Below are positions 44,628 to 52,844 of a stretch of 64,000 nt of DNA, in pieces. This stretch comes from Mesorhizobium sp. (lineage in GTDB: Bacteria > Pseudomonadota > Alphaproteobacteria > Rhizobiales > Rhizobiaceae). Below the pieces are notes generated by a model. It was not told the origin of the DNA and did not search any database. It saw nothing but the letters and a program-made list of their open reading frames with translations. The stretch spans positions 310,001 through 374,000 of the forward strand of contig SAQL01000002.1 of NCBI GenBank assembly GCA_004020645.1, written 5' to 3'. The translations under genes and the position numbers were made by a program. The stretch's first letter is position 1; each line of letters opens with the position of its first letter.

Positions 44628-45025
44628 GTCAGCGGGACAGCGCCCCCCTCTGGCCTGCCGGCCATCTCTCCCACTTGGGGGAGATCGGCTGTTCGGGTCT
44701 TGGCGCTCATCCTGCAACACTGGTGATTGGCGAAGGCGCGGATGACGGCCAATCTCCCCCCTTGGGGGGTTGATGCCCGGCAGGGTAGAGGGGGTCGGTT
44801 CGACCGGGCCCGGCCTCCTCTCTTGCGACAGTGGAGGTTGGCGAAGGCGCCGATGACGGCTGATCTCCCCCCTTGAGGGGGAGATGCCCGGCAGGGCAGA
44901 GGGGGTCGGTTCGACCGGGTGCGGCCTCCTCTCTTGCGACAGTGGAGGTTGGCGCATTACGCTAGACGACCCCCTCTGGCCTGCCGGCCATCTCCCCCTC
45001 AGGGGGGAGATCGGCAGCTTCAGCC
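44628..45025. repeat. Composite palindromic repeat block, right copy, with 111-bp internal duplication
   Basis: Carries the CCCCCTCTGGCCTGCCGG and GGGGGAGAT modules several times. The segment beginning GCCCGGCAGGG at 44775 recurs at 44886, a tandem duplication with a period of about 111 bp. The right part (CTCCTCTCTTGCGACAGTGG and beyond) matches the left block at 37.75-37.87 kb. It ends at the 3' end of the intact LysR gene, whose last codons may come from the repeat. Confidence 0.72.
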
Positions 45026-45928
45026 TCCTCGTCCCTCCCCGACCGGCCCCGTCTTCTGCTCAGCCGCGACAAGCATCTCAACAAACCTGGTCACCTTGGG
45101 CGGGCGGAAGCGTGCGGCGGGGTAGACTGTGTAGATGCCGCCAGAGGGCAGCCGCCACTCGGGCAGGATCTGGACGAGCCGCCCTGCGGTCAGCTCATCC
45201 CGCACTAGGAAATCCGGCAGGACCGACAGGCCGGCGCCGGCGCGGACTGCCGCCAGCACTGCCGGCGTTGCGTCGATGGCGATCGTTGCCTGCATGCGCA
45301 CGGCTTGCTCGTCGTTGTCGCGCGAAAATTGCCATAGCAGCGGTTCGCGCAGCGCCATGTTAGCGACGAAGGGCAGCCCGGCAAGGTCTTGCGGTTCGCC
45401 AGCCGTGAAGCGGCCGGCAAAGTCGGCGCCGCACACCATGAATTGCCGGAAGATGCCGATCCGCCGCGCCTGCAGGCTGGAATCGGCCAGCCAGCCGACG
45501 CGGATCGCCACGTCCATTCCACCAGAAGCCAGGTCGATGGTCTCGTCGCCCAGCGTCAGTTCCACCCGGCAGGCGGGATAGCGTGCGCTGAAGGCAGCGA
45601 TCACCGGCACCACCGCCGATGTGCCGTAGTCGTTGGGCGCGGCGATGCGCAGCGTGCCGGTCGGCTCGGCGGCCGCCTGCGCGAGCTCGTCGAAGGCATC
45701 CTCGGCCTGCTGCAGGATTTTTAGGCACCGCGCATGGAATGTCCGGCCGGCCTCGGTCGGATGGACGCGCCGCGTCGTGCGGATCAGCAGCGTCATTCCC
45801 AAGTCGCGCTCCAGCCGCGCCACCTGCTGGCTGACGACCGCTTTGGTAATGCCGAGCCGCTCGGCAGCCCGCGTGAAGGAGCCGGAGTCGACCACCGCCG
45901 CGAAATAGGCCAGCCGGTTCAGGTTCAT
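45020..45928 (-). CDS. LysR-family transcriptional regulator (intact paralogue of the two remnants)
   Basis: A 302-residue regulator with a complete helix-turn-helix (residues 1-60; FTRAAERLGITKAVVSQQVA) and co-inducer domain (about 85-290), ending in a Gly-rich tail that borders the repeat block. It is divergent from the metallo-beta-lactamase-fold gene at 46081 and probably controls it. Its middle and end are duplicated as remnants around the liv cassette. Confidence 0.9.
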   Translation of the reverse strand: MNLNRLAYFAAVVDSGSFTRAAERLGITKAVVSQQVARLERDLGMTLLIRTTRRVHPTEAGRTFHARCLKILQQAEDAFDELAQAAAEPTGTLRIAAPNDYGTSAVVPVIAAFSARYPACRVELTLGDETIDLASGGMDVAIRVGWLADSSLQARRIGIFRQFMVCGADFAGRFTAGEPQDLAGLPFVANMALREPLLWQFSRDNDEQAVRMQATIAIDATPAVLAAVRAGAGLSVLPDFLVRDELTAGRLVQILPEWRLPSGGIYTVYPAARFRPPKVTRFVEMLVAAEQKTGPVGEGRGG

Positions 45929-46080
45929 GCGTGGCTCATGGCAAATGCGGCCTCATTGTCAGGCAATGACATACATTACGTCTATTTTGTTGGCCTTCAA
46001 TACGCATTCCACCTTTGTCACCTTCCGGACATGTGCCCGCCTCGCCCGAATCCCGCATTCTAAAGCCCCAGGAGACAGTC

Positions 46081-46977
46081 ATGTTCACACGGAGAACCAT
46101 CATGAAAACCACCCTCGCCGCCGGCGCCGCCGCCGTCTTTGCTCCCGCCGGGTTTGGCCATGCAGCCGCAGGCCTTTCCTGGAAGCATTTTCCTGCCGGC
46201 GAAAACGGCTTCTTTCGCGCCCCAGTGCTGGTCACCGGCGCCTCCGAGGCGCTGCTGATCGATGGCGGTTTCACCTATTCCGACGGCCGAGCCGTGGCCG
46301 ACGTGATCAAGACGACCGGCAAGATGCTCACCACCATCTATGTCAGCCAGTCCGACCCGGACTATTATTTCGGCCTCAAGCCGATCAAGGAGGCTTTCCC
46401 GCAGGCACGGGTGATCGCCGCGCCCGAGACGGTGGCCGCCATCAACGGCAGCGTCGACAAGAAAATCGCCGTGTGGGGGCCGCAACTCAAGGAGAATGGC
46501 CCGCAGGCGCTCGCCGATGTCGTCATCCCCGAGATGTTCGATGGCAAGACGCTCACCGTCGATGGCGAGACCATCGAGATCGTCGACGCCGAAGGCCTTG
46601 CCAATCGGCGCTACCTCTCGGTGCCGTCGCTGAATGCGGTGTTCGGCGGGGTGATGATTTTTTCGGGCGTGCATGTCTGGACCGCCGACACGCCAACCAA
46701 GGAGCAGCGCGCCGCCTGGCTCGCCAATCTCGAAAAGATCGTGGCCGCCAAGCCTGAAATCGTCGTGCCCGGCCACATGACGCCGCAGGCCGCCACCGAC
46801 CTGTCGGGCGTCGAGCACACCAAAACCTATCTCATTGCCTTCGAGGAAGAACTGGCCAAGGCCAAGGACGCGGCCGCGCTCAAGACCGCCATGGAAGCCC
46901 GCTTCCCCGGCCTCGGCATGGGCGTCGCGCTCGAGATCGGCTCCAAGGTCGCCACCGGCGAGATGAAGTGGGGCTGA
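46081..46977 (+). CDS. Exported metallo-beta-lactamase-fold protein with degenerate metal motif
   Basis: A 298-residue protein with an Arg-Arg signal (MFTRRTIMKTTLAAGAAAV). The start is chosen at 46081 because CAGGAGAC precedes it. The fold is seen in ALLIDGGFTYSDG, the later VSQSDPDYYFG (88-98), and the C-terminal VVPGHMTP. In active family members the middle motif is THxHxDH. Here it is SQSDPDY, so three metal-binding histidines are missing, while Asp94 and the late His remain. It may bind a different metal set, or act as a non-hydrolytic relative. The divergent LysR at 45020 is the likely regulator. Confidence 0.82.
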   Translation: MFTRRTIMKTTLAAGAAAVFAPAGFGHAAAGLSWKHFPAGENGFFRAPVLVTGASEALLIDGGFTYSDGRAVADVIKTTGKMLTTIYVSQSDPDYYFGLKPIKEAFPQARVIAAPETVAAINGSVDKKIAVWGPQLKENGPQALADVVIPEMFDGKTLTVDGETIEIVDAEGLANRRYLSVPSLNAVFGGVMIFSGVHVWTADTPTKEQRAAWLANLEKIVAAKPEIVVPGHMTPQAATDLSGVEHTKTYLIAFEEELAKAKDAAALKTAMEARFPGLGMGVALEIGSKVATGEMKWG

Positions 46978-47342
46978 GGTGAGCGCCTCGATCTGATCCG
47001 GGTTACTTGCGAAGGATCATCTCGGAGGAGAACGGCGGCAATTTGTCGATGTCGCGCCGCCCCTCATCCGCCGCAGCGCCGCGCCAACCAAACCGCATGG
47101 CGCTGCGGCGGACACGACAGGGGGAAAACTGTAACCCATGTATCCGGTTCAAAGTGTTACCCATCTATCAACTGGACACCTCGTCGAAGATTTCGCCAAT
47201 CGCCAGCGTTTGCAGGACAAGTGCCAAGGTTGCGGCAGTGCCCCTTCTCCCCGTCTCTATATACGGGGAGAAGTGCCGGGCAGGGCGATGAGGGGCGGCG
47301 CAAACCTGGAGTGATTGCCCTTCGCGGTCGCCTCAAAATTCC
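46978..47342. other. Intergenic region with a hairpin and possible element remnant
   Basis: A perfect 11-bp stem, CTTCTCCCCGT at 47244-47254 with its complement at 47263-47273, is part of another dispersed palindrome (continuing GCCGGGCAGGGCGATGAGGGG). Near 47130-47180, GTAACCCAT and GTTACCCAT recur and recall insertion-sequence end regions, but no transposase reading is present. Nothing else is supported. Confidence 0.45.
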
Positions 47343-48161
47343 TCACCCAACATTCTGAATCCGTCCCCAGGTGCTCTTGGTTCCCCAGATGCCGGAACGC
47401 AGCGCCTCGAGCTGCACGATCTGGCTGTGGTCGACGAACAGGTTGATCTCGTTGCCGTAGTTCTTGACGTACCATTCGAAGACCGCCGGGTCGGCGGCTT
47501 CGAACATCACCGCCTCCAGGCCAAGCTCGTTGATGATGCGGGCCACCACATCGGTGCGCCAGGACGTCACGTTTTCGGTGATCCCTTCACTCTCGATCAT
47601 GATGATGTCGGCGCCGGCATCGAGGGCACGTCTGGCCTGCGCGACCAGCCAGCCGACATCCTTGGTGCCTTCGGCTTCGAGCTCCTTGGCCGACGTGTCA
47701 CCGCCGGCCCCGAACTGGATGCCGAGCTCCGGCTTGGCCTTGAGCCCGGCCTTTTTCACGGTTTCGACCAGGCGCAGCAGCGCCTCCGTCGGCAAGCTGA
47801 TGAAGCCGGTTGAGATCTCGATCACGTCGAACCCGAGCGCCTTGGCTTCTTCGATGTAGCGGTCGACGGCGTCGGGGCCGAAGCGGAGGACATTCTCGAT
47901 CCAGCCGCCCGTCGACACATAGGCATCGTGATCGTGCGCCAGCCTGTTGATCGATTTCACCGCTTCGGGCGGCATCAGGGCGAACGACCCGCCGGCAAAC
48001 TTGATGCCGTCGATCCAGTTGCCCATGATTTCCAGGACGTCGGCCAGATGGCGCGGCCCATAGGCGCTGTAATAGGGCCCGCGAATCTCGGTCAGGCCGG
48101 TCTTGCGCGGCTTCGAAGAGCGCGCGGCGCGCGGGATGAAGGAGAAGGCTGTGTCGGTCAT
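47343..48161 (-). CDS. ComA-like phosphosulfolactate synthase family protein
   Basis: A 272-residue TIM-barrel protein of the (2R)-phospho-3-sulfolactate synthase family: LTEIRGPYYSAYGPRHLADV, IDGIKFAGGSFALMPPEAV, FDVIEISTGFISLP, KPELGIQFGAGGDTSA and IMIESEGITE (each cut to core). ComA adds sulfite to phosphoenolpyruvate in coenzyme M synthesis. Bacteria without coenzyme M often carry such paralogues with unassigned roles, for example in sulfonate metabolism. ATG 48161 is preferred, with GAGG eight bases upstream; an ATG at 48194 is possible. No ComB or ComC partner is adjacent. Confidence 0.83.
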   Translation of the reverse strand: MTDTAFSFIPRAARSSKPRKTGLTEIRGPYYSAYGPRHLADVLEIMGNWIDGIKFAGGSFALMPPEAVKSINRLAHDHDAYVSTGGWIENVLRFGPDAVDRYIEEAKALGFDVIEISTGFISLPTEALLRLVETVKKAGLKAKPELGIQFGAGGDTSAKELEAEGTKDVGWLVAQARRALDAGADIIMIESEGITENVTSWRTDVVARIINELGLEAVMFEAADPAVFEWYVKNYGNEINLFVDHSQIVQLEALRSGIWGTKSTWGRIQNVG

Positions 48162-48183
48162 TTTTTGGGGCCTCGGCGGTCGG

Positions 48184-48219
48184 TTCTCCTGCATTAACGA
48201 CTTCTCCTGCGTTAACGAC
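48184..48219. repeat. 18-bp tandem duplication
   Basis: TTCTCCTGCATTAACGAC (48184-48201) is followed directly by TTCTCCTGCGTTAACGAC (48202-48219), differing at one base. It lies in the short divergent promoter region between the ComA-like and CapA-like genes, so it may bear on their regulation or reflect slippage. Confidence 0.7.
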
Positions 48220-48298
48220 TGGGCGCGCGATCCGATCCGCGCAAATTGGGTTGGAACCGTCGGCGTCACTGGGTGTTGGCGGGGGAAGGAGGTCTGGG

Positions 48299-49438
48299 AT
48301 GCCGCAGATCGCGAACAATGCCGCCGCCGGCGTTCGAAGCAGCGCAAAACTGTTCCTGTGCGGCGACGTGATGCTCGGGCGCGGCATCGACCAGATCCTC
48401 GCCAGTCCGGGCGATCCGCACCTAAACGAGCGCTATGTCAAATCGGCGACGACCTATGTCGAGCTTGCCGAACGCGTCAATGGCCCGATCCCGAGAAAGG
48501 TCGACGAGGCGTATGTCTGGGGCGATGCGCTCAGCGAATTGGAGCATGAAGCTCCCGATGCGCGGATCATCAACCTCGAGACCAGCATCACCACCAGCCT
48601 GTCCTTGGCGCCCAAGGGGATCAATTACAAAATGAACCCGGCAAATATCGGCTGCCTGGCGGCGGCGCGGGTAGACTGCTGCGTAGTCGCCAACAACCAC
48701 GTGCTCGACTGGGATGAGCCCGGCCTCGTCGAAACCCTCGATACACTCCGGCTTGCCGGCCTTGCCTATGCCGGGGCCGGGCTTGACGCGGATGAGGCGG
48801 CGGCGCCTGCCGCCATTGAACTGGCCGGTGGAGGCCGCGTGCTCGTGTTCGGCTTCGCGCTCGGGACGAGCGGCGTTCCAGCTTCATGGGCAGCCGGAGC
48901 TTATAAGCCAGGGATCAATTTGCTGGCGGATGTCTCGGCCCGGTCGCTCGCGCAGATCGCCCGATCCGTGCAGGCCATAAGACAGCCCGGCGACCTCGCG
49001 GTGGCCTCGATCCACTGGGGCGGCAACTGGGGCTACCAAGTCCCCGCGGAAGAACGCACGCTTGCCCATGCTCTCATCGATGTTGCAGGTTTCGATGTCG
49101 TGCATGGGCACTCCTCCCACCATCCCAAGCCGATCGAAGTCCACAACGGCCGGCTGATCCTCTATGGATGCGGCGACTTCCTCACCGACTATGAGGGGAT
49201 AACAGGGTACGAAACCTTCCGCGGTGAGCTTGCGCTGATGTACCTGCCGCGGCTCGCGATACCGGGCGGTACGCTTGTTTCGCTCGACGCCGTGCCGTTC
49301 CAGCTCGCCAAGTTCCGGCTAAACCGCGCCCTGCGCGAAGATGCCGCCTGGCTCGCGGCCATGCTTGAGCGCGAGTGCTCGCCTTTCGGCACGCATGTGG
49401 CGCTTGGGAGCGACGACCGTCTCACTGTGCTTTGGTGA
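48299..49438 (+). CDS. CapA-family protein (poly-gamma-glutamate synthesis type)
   Basis: A 379-residue calcineurin-like phosphoesterase of the CapA/PgsA group: LFLCGDVMLGRGIDQIL, INLETSITTS, VVANNHVLDWDEPGL, SIHWGGNWGYQVPAEE and VHGHSSHHPKP. These motifs carry the metal-binding Asp, Asn and His residues. Some relatives help poly-gamma-glutamate export, and many have no known role. No signal peptide is seen. The start at ATG 48299 has GGAGG seven bases upstream; the TTG at 48251 is rejected. The ComA-like gene is divergent. Confidence 0.88.
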   Translation: MPQIANNAAAGVRSSAKLFLCGDVMLGRGIDQILASPGDPHLNERYVKSATTYVELAERVNGPIPRKVDEAYVWGDALSELEHEAPDARIINLETSITTSLSLAPKGINYKMNPANIGCLAAARVDCCVVANNHVLDWDEPGLVETLDTLRLAGLAYAGAGLDADEAAAPAAIELAGGGRVLVFGFALGTSGVPASWAAGAYKPGINLLADVSARSLAQIARSVQAIRQPGDLAVASIHWGGNWGYQVPAEERTLAHALIDVAGFDVVHGHSSHHPKPIEVHNGRLILYGCGDFLTDYEGITGYETFRGELALMYLPRLAIPGGTLVSLDAVPFQLAKFRLNRALREDAAWLAAMLERECSPFGTHVALGSDDRLTVLW

Positions 49439-49465
49439 AGCGCCTGCGGTCAGCAGGCAATGGCA

Positions 49466-49915
49466 CTAATTTTCAAACCTCTCAGGCCGTCCTCGGCCAA
49501 GCGCACCGTCGGCGCGGGCCTGCAGGTAGGCGTAGATGTCGTCGATGTAAGGAGCGACGTTGGGGTCATCGGCGAAGCCCTTCATCACCGAAGGGCCGCT
49601 GCGCACGCCGTCGCGAACATTGCGCCGGAAGACCTCGAGGTCGGGCAGCCGGTCGACAAGGGCCGAGGCGAAGGTCGAGCCCATGCCATCGGGACCATGG
49701 CAGTGATTGCAGCTGCCATGATAGCGACGGAAGCCGTTATAGGTTCGCGCATCGACCTTGTTGCCGACAATTTCGTAGAACTTGCCCGACGCCAGCTCAG
49801 CTTGCGAAGACACGCAGAAGCCGGCGGCGACGGTACAGACGACGACAGAAGGGAGGACGAGCCATGGGAACATCGTCTGTCGCCGACGTTGCAGGCTCAT
49901 CCAGCGCCGCCGCAA
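49466..49915 (-). CDS. Exported c-type cytochrome
   Basis: A 149-residue monohaem cytochrome with a signal anchor (PWLVLPSVVVCTVAAGF), haem motif CNHCH (Cys69, Cys72, His73) and probable axial Met in GPSVMKGF. It ends DDIYAYLQARADGALGRGRP, as in methanol/ethanol oxidation-related cytochromes. It may pass electrons from a quinoprotein dehydrogenase, although no such enzyme is adjacent. The start could be 49915, 49900 or 49873. It lies 33 bp downstream of the small exported protein and shares its strand. Confidence 0.82.
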   Translation of the reverse strand: MRRRWMSLQRRRQTMFPWLVLPSVVVCTVAAGFCVSSQAELASGKFYEIVGNKVDARTYNGFRRYHGSCNHCHGPDGMGSTFASALVDRLPDLEVFRRNVRDGVRSGPSVMKGFADDPNVAPYIDDIYAYLQARADGALGRGRPERFEN

Positions 49916-49948
49916 CGCGCATGCCCCCAGATCACTCGATGGCGGTCA

Positions 49949-50308
49949 TCAGTCGACGGAGGGCTTCGGAGAAGAAACCACGATCCCGTCTATCGGATGC
50001 GGGCTGACGACAAGCTTGCCGCCAACGCGCGATATCTCGACGATCTGGTCCGACTCTCCCAGTTTGCCCGGCACGGAGAGCGCGACCTTCTGGTTCTCGG
50101 TCAGTGTCGCGACGAAACGCACGGGCAAGCCAGTCTCGCCCTGCGCGATTGTGGTGACCACCCGATAACCGTCCACCTCGGGCGTGTAATAGACGACACC
50201 AAGGAAGCCGGCGAGATCGATGCTTTCAGCCTTCATGGCTCCAAGCTCGCCGGCATGCGCGGGCATCGCCGCCATGCAAAGTGCTGCAAAAGCAATGTAC
50301 CTGTACAT
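49949..50308 (-). CDS. Small exported protein of unknown function
   Basis: A 119-residue protein with a clear Sec signal (MYRYIAFAALCMAAMPAHA, cleavage after residue 19) and a single beta-rich domain with VVTTIAQGETGLPVRFVAT, KVALSVPGKLGE and VEISRVGGKLVVSP. No motif is recognised. The adjacent cytochrome c gene 33 bp downstream suggests a periplasmic redox unit. Function remains open. Confidence 0.68.
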   Translation of the reverse strand: MYRYIAFAALCMAAMPAHAGELGAMKAESIDLAGFLGVVYYTPEVDGYRVVTTIAQGETGLPVRFVATLTENQKVALSVPGKLGESDQIVEISRVGGKLVVSPHPIDGIVVSSPKPSVD

Positions 50309-50688
50309 AATGCTGCTCCATCCCGAATTGTCCGGGTCGAGCCCGGCTCAACGTTTCAGCAATAGGCGCTGGCGCCGTGATAGTCGGCGCATGCAGGCAG
50401 AATTCTTGATTAGTCCCCCGCCTGCATCACAGTGGCGAAGGTCCGCGAGCCGAGAACGCGCTGAACCCCACTGGTTGTCACGGTTAGCTGAACCCCACTG
50501 GTTGTCACGGTTAAGTGTGACGTTCTTCTGAGGCGCGAGCATTTCACCAGCCGGTTACTTGCGCATCCCCTGTTTGGGGGAGATAATCCAATTTAAGCGA
50601 TCGCTAAAGTTGGAGAAGCGAGAGCACCTGTGAGAGGGCGCGGCTTTCCGCCCGCATCGGACGCGCTGTCGACATGCGAGGGGCGTCG
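50309..50688. other. Intergenic region with a 27-bp tandem repeat
   Basis: Positions 50460-50486 and 50487-50513 are exact copies of a 27-base unit built on AACCCCACTGGTTGTCACGG. They lie between the divergent exported-protein and LuxR-type genes and may be regulator sites. No RNA gene or other repeat was seen in the remaining 300 bases. Confidence 0.6.
50460..50513. repeat. 27-bp exact tandem repeat
   Basis: Two head-to-tail copies (50460-50486, 50487-50513), each containing CCCACTGGTTGTCACGG. The copies are exact, so the duplication is recent or maintained. It sits about 150-180 bp from both divergent genes, compatible with a binding site or with slippage. Confidence 0.75.
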
Positions 50689-51840
50689 ATGGCCAAGGCA
50701 TTGTCGCATCATGATCTGTCGAAGCTGATCGGCTCGATCTACGATTGCGCACTCGACCCGGGGCGATGGGAGCACGCGCTGGCTGGGATCAGGGATGCGC
50801 TCAACGCCCAGACTGCGGTCCTGCACCTTGACGACCTCACCAACGACCGGCTGCTGATCTACAGGACCGTGGGAATAGAGCCATACTGGCTGGAGCAACA
50901 GGCGAAATATATCCCCGAGATCCACGCCCGGCTGCTCGAGGATCTCTCGACATGGCCTTCACTCGACGTGCCGCATGTGGTCTCGCGCCATGTCCCGCAA
51001 ACCTACCTGGAGACCTCGCGATATTTTCAGGAATGGCTGAAGCCGCAGGGCCTGGTCGACGTCATGTCGTTCTTCCTGATCCACACCCCTACCCGCCTTG
51101 CCGGCTTCGCCGTTGCCCGGCACGAGCGACAAGGCATTATCACCGAGCATGAAATCAGGCTGGGCGGCCTCTTGCTGCCGCATGTGCGCCGTTCGGTGAT
51201 GATCAGCAACATGCTGGACGTCAGTACGATCGAGCGCGCACGGACGGCCGAGGCGCTCGATGCGCTCACATGCGCCGTGGCCCTCACCAATGAACGCGGC
51301 GCCATCCTGCACGCCAACCGCTCGGCCAAGCACATGCTGCGGAGCGGCGGCCCGATCCAGGACGTCCATGGCATTCTGAAAGCGAAGATCCCGTCGGCCT
51401 CCAAGGAGCTTCACAGCGCCATCATGCTTGCGGCTCACGATGAGGCAGGCATCGGCAAGACCGGGCTTGCCGTCCTCCTCACCGAACCCGGCCTGCCGCC
51501 CGTCTTCGCCCGCGTGCTGCCGATGGCAGGCGGCGACCTGCGCGCCGGCATGGAACCCGCGGCGGTAGCCGCGGTGTTCATCGGCAATGCACCGGACGAG
51601 CATGACGCCGCCGGGTTGCTGGCGAAAGCCTTTGGGCTTACGCTGGCCGAAACCCGCGTGCTCGCCAGCCTTGTGGCCGGGCACACCTTGGCCGAGACCG
51701 CCGCCAGCCTTCACATTGCCAACGCGACCGCCAAGACGCATCTCGACAATATCTTCCAGAAGACCGGCGCCTCCCGCCAGGCCGATCTGATGCGCCTTGT
51801 CATGCAGATCGTTCCGCCCGCAGGGCAGCCTGGTCCCTGA
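50689..51840 (+). CDS. LuxR-type helix-turn-helix transcriptional regulator
   Basis: A 383-residue protein. The N-terminal and central parts (about 1-300) look like a PAS/GAF-like sensor with LSKLIGSIYDCALDPGRWEHA (given in part), and the C-terminal LuxR HTH is LTLAETRVLASLVAGHTLAE ... TAKTHLDNIFQKTGASRQADL. The opening and size match a family of LuxR-type regulators without an autoinducer domain. GAGGGG lies five bases before ATG 50689; ATG 50674 is less likely. Divergent exported proteins are candidate targets. Confidence 0.85.
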   Translation: MAKALSHHDLSKLIGSIYDCALDPGRWEHALAGIRDALNAQTAVLHLDDLTNDRLLIYRTVGIEPYWLEQQAKYIPEIHARLLEDLSTWPSLDVPHVVSRHVPQTYLETSRYFQEWLKPQGLVDVMSFFLIHTPTRLAGFAVARHERQGIITEHEIRLGGLLLPHVRRSVMISNMLDVSTIERARTAEALDALTCAVALTNERGAILHANRSAKHMLRSGGPIQDVHGILKAKIPSASKELHSAIMLAAHDEAGIGKTGLAVLLTEPGLPPVFARVLPMAGGDLRAGMEPAAVAAVFIGNAPDEHDAAGLLAKAFGLTLAETRVLASLVAGHTLAETAASLHIANATAKTHLDNIFQKTGASRQADLMRLVMQIVPPAGQPGP

Positions 51841-51851
51841 ACCGCACTCGT

Positions 51852-52553
51852 TCACCGCTTTGGATATAGGTATCCAGCGCCGCGGATCGTCTTGATCAGT
51901 TCCGGCTTGACCGCGTTCTTTTCGAGCCGGCGGCGCAGCCGGGTGATGCGGCTGTCGATGCTGCGGTCGAAGGGCTCGTCGCCCCTGGGCGGCGCAAGGT
52001 CGAGCAATTCGTCGCGACCAATGACCTGGCCGGCCCGGGTGGCGAAGGCCGCCACCAGATCGAGCTCCATCGGCGTCAGCGGAATGCCCACGCCATCGGC
52101 GTCGATGAGGTTTCTCGCGCGAGCGTCGAACACATAGGTTCCAAAGGCGAATTGCCCGGCCGGCAAAGCGTCGGCATTGTCCGATCCCTTCGGCCTGCGC
52201 CTGCGCAGCACCGCGGCGATCCGCGCTTCGAGCTCGACCAGCGAAAACGGTTTTGCCAGATAGTCGTCGGCGCCGACCTCGAGGCCCGCCACCTTGTCGA
52301 AGACTGAATCGGCACCAGTCAGCATCAGGATCCCGGTGTCGTGATGCTCGCGAAGCCAGCGGGCCAGGCTAAAGCCGTTCTCGCCCGGCATGTTGAGGTC
52401 GAGTACGACGAGATCGGCTTTCAACGCCGCGATCGCCACGCGCAATTCGGCGCCGCCGGATGCCATGCGAATGCGGTAGCCTTTCGCCTGCAAATAGTCG
52501 GCGATCATGAACGCTACGTCGGTCTCGTCGTCCACGACAATGATGTCGGCCAT
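51852..52553 (-). CDS. OmpR-type response regulator, divergent from the kinase
   Basis: A 233-residue two-component regulator. The receiver domain (1-118) has the acidic pair VDDE, phospho-Asp in LVVLDLNMPG and Lys in LAKPFSLVE. The C-terminal winged helix (about 135-233) ends IKTIRGAGYLYPKR. Its gene is divergent from the hybrid kinase at 52845 and a second regulator at 55501, so one locus holds two similar regulators. The kinase is probably the partner of at least one. Confidence 0.93.
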   Translation of the reverse strand: MADIIVVDDETDVAFMIADYLQAKGYRIRMASGGAELRVAIAALKADLVVLDLNMPGENGFSLARWLREHHDTGILMLTGADSVFDKVAGLEVGADDYLAKPFSLVELEARIAAVLRRRRPKGSDNADALPAGQFAFGTYVFDARARNLIDADGVGIPLTPMELDLVAAFATRAGQVIGRDELLDLAPPRGDEPFDRSIDSRITRLRRRLEKNAVKPELIKTIRGAGYLYPKR

Positions 52554-52844
52554 GCGTTCCCCCGCGGCGAGCGACGGCCCAAGGGTACAGGGCGCATTTG
52601 CCCCGGGTCAATCGCAAGCGCAGCCCATCTGCTGCCGATTTCTGGCGGGTCGACACAATTGAAACAATGGAAGCCGGGAAATCGGGTGTACGGCATCATC
52701 GTGAAACATCCTCCGGTTATCTTTCAACGACTTCGGGCAGATGGCCGGACAGGCCGGCTTGACAGGCCGTGGGCCGTTCAGTCCACTGTCCCGCACGGGA
52801 ACAGCAACCGTCGTGACGGCGCATCCGTCTGTGGAGACCTCGCC

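Noticed and set aside
47130..47180. An insertion sequence suggested by repeated GTAACCCAT/GTTACCCAT
   Set aside because: No transposase fragment, terminal inverted repeats or target duplication could be found; kept only as a remark in the intergenic entry.
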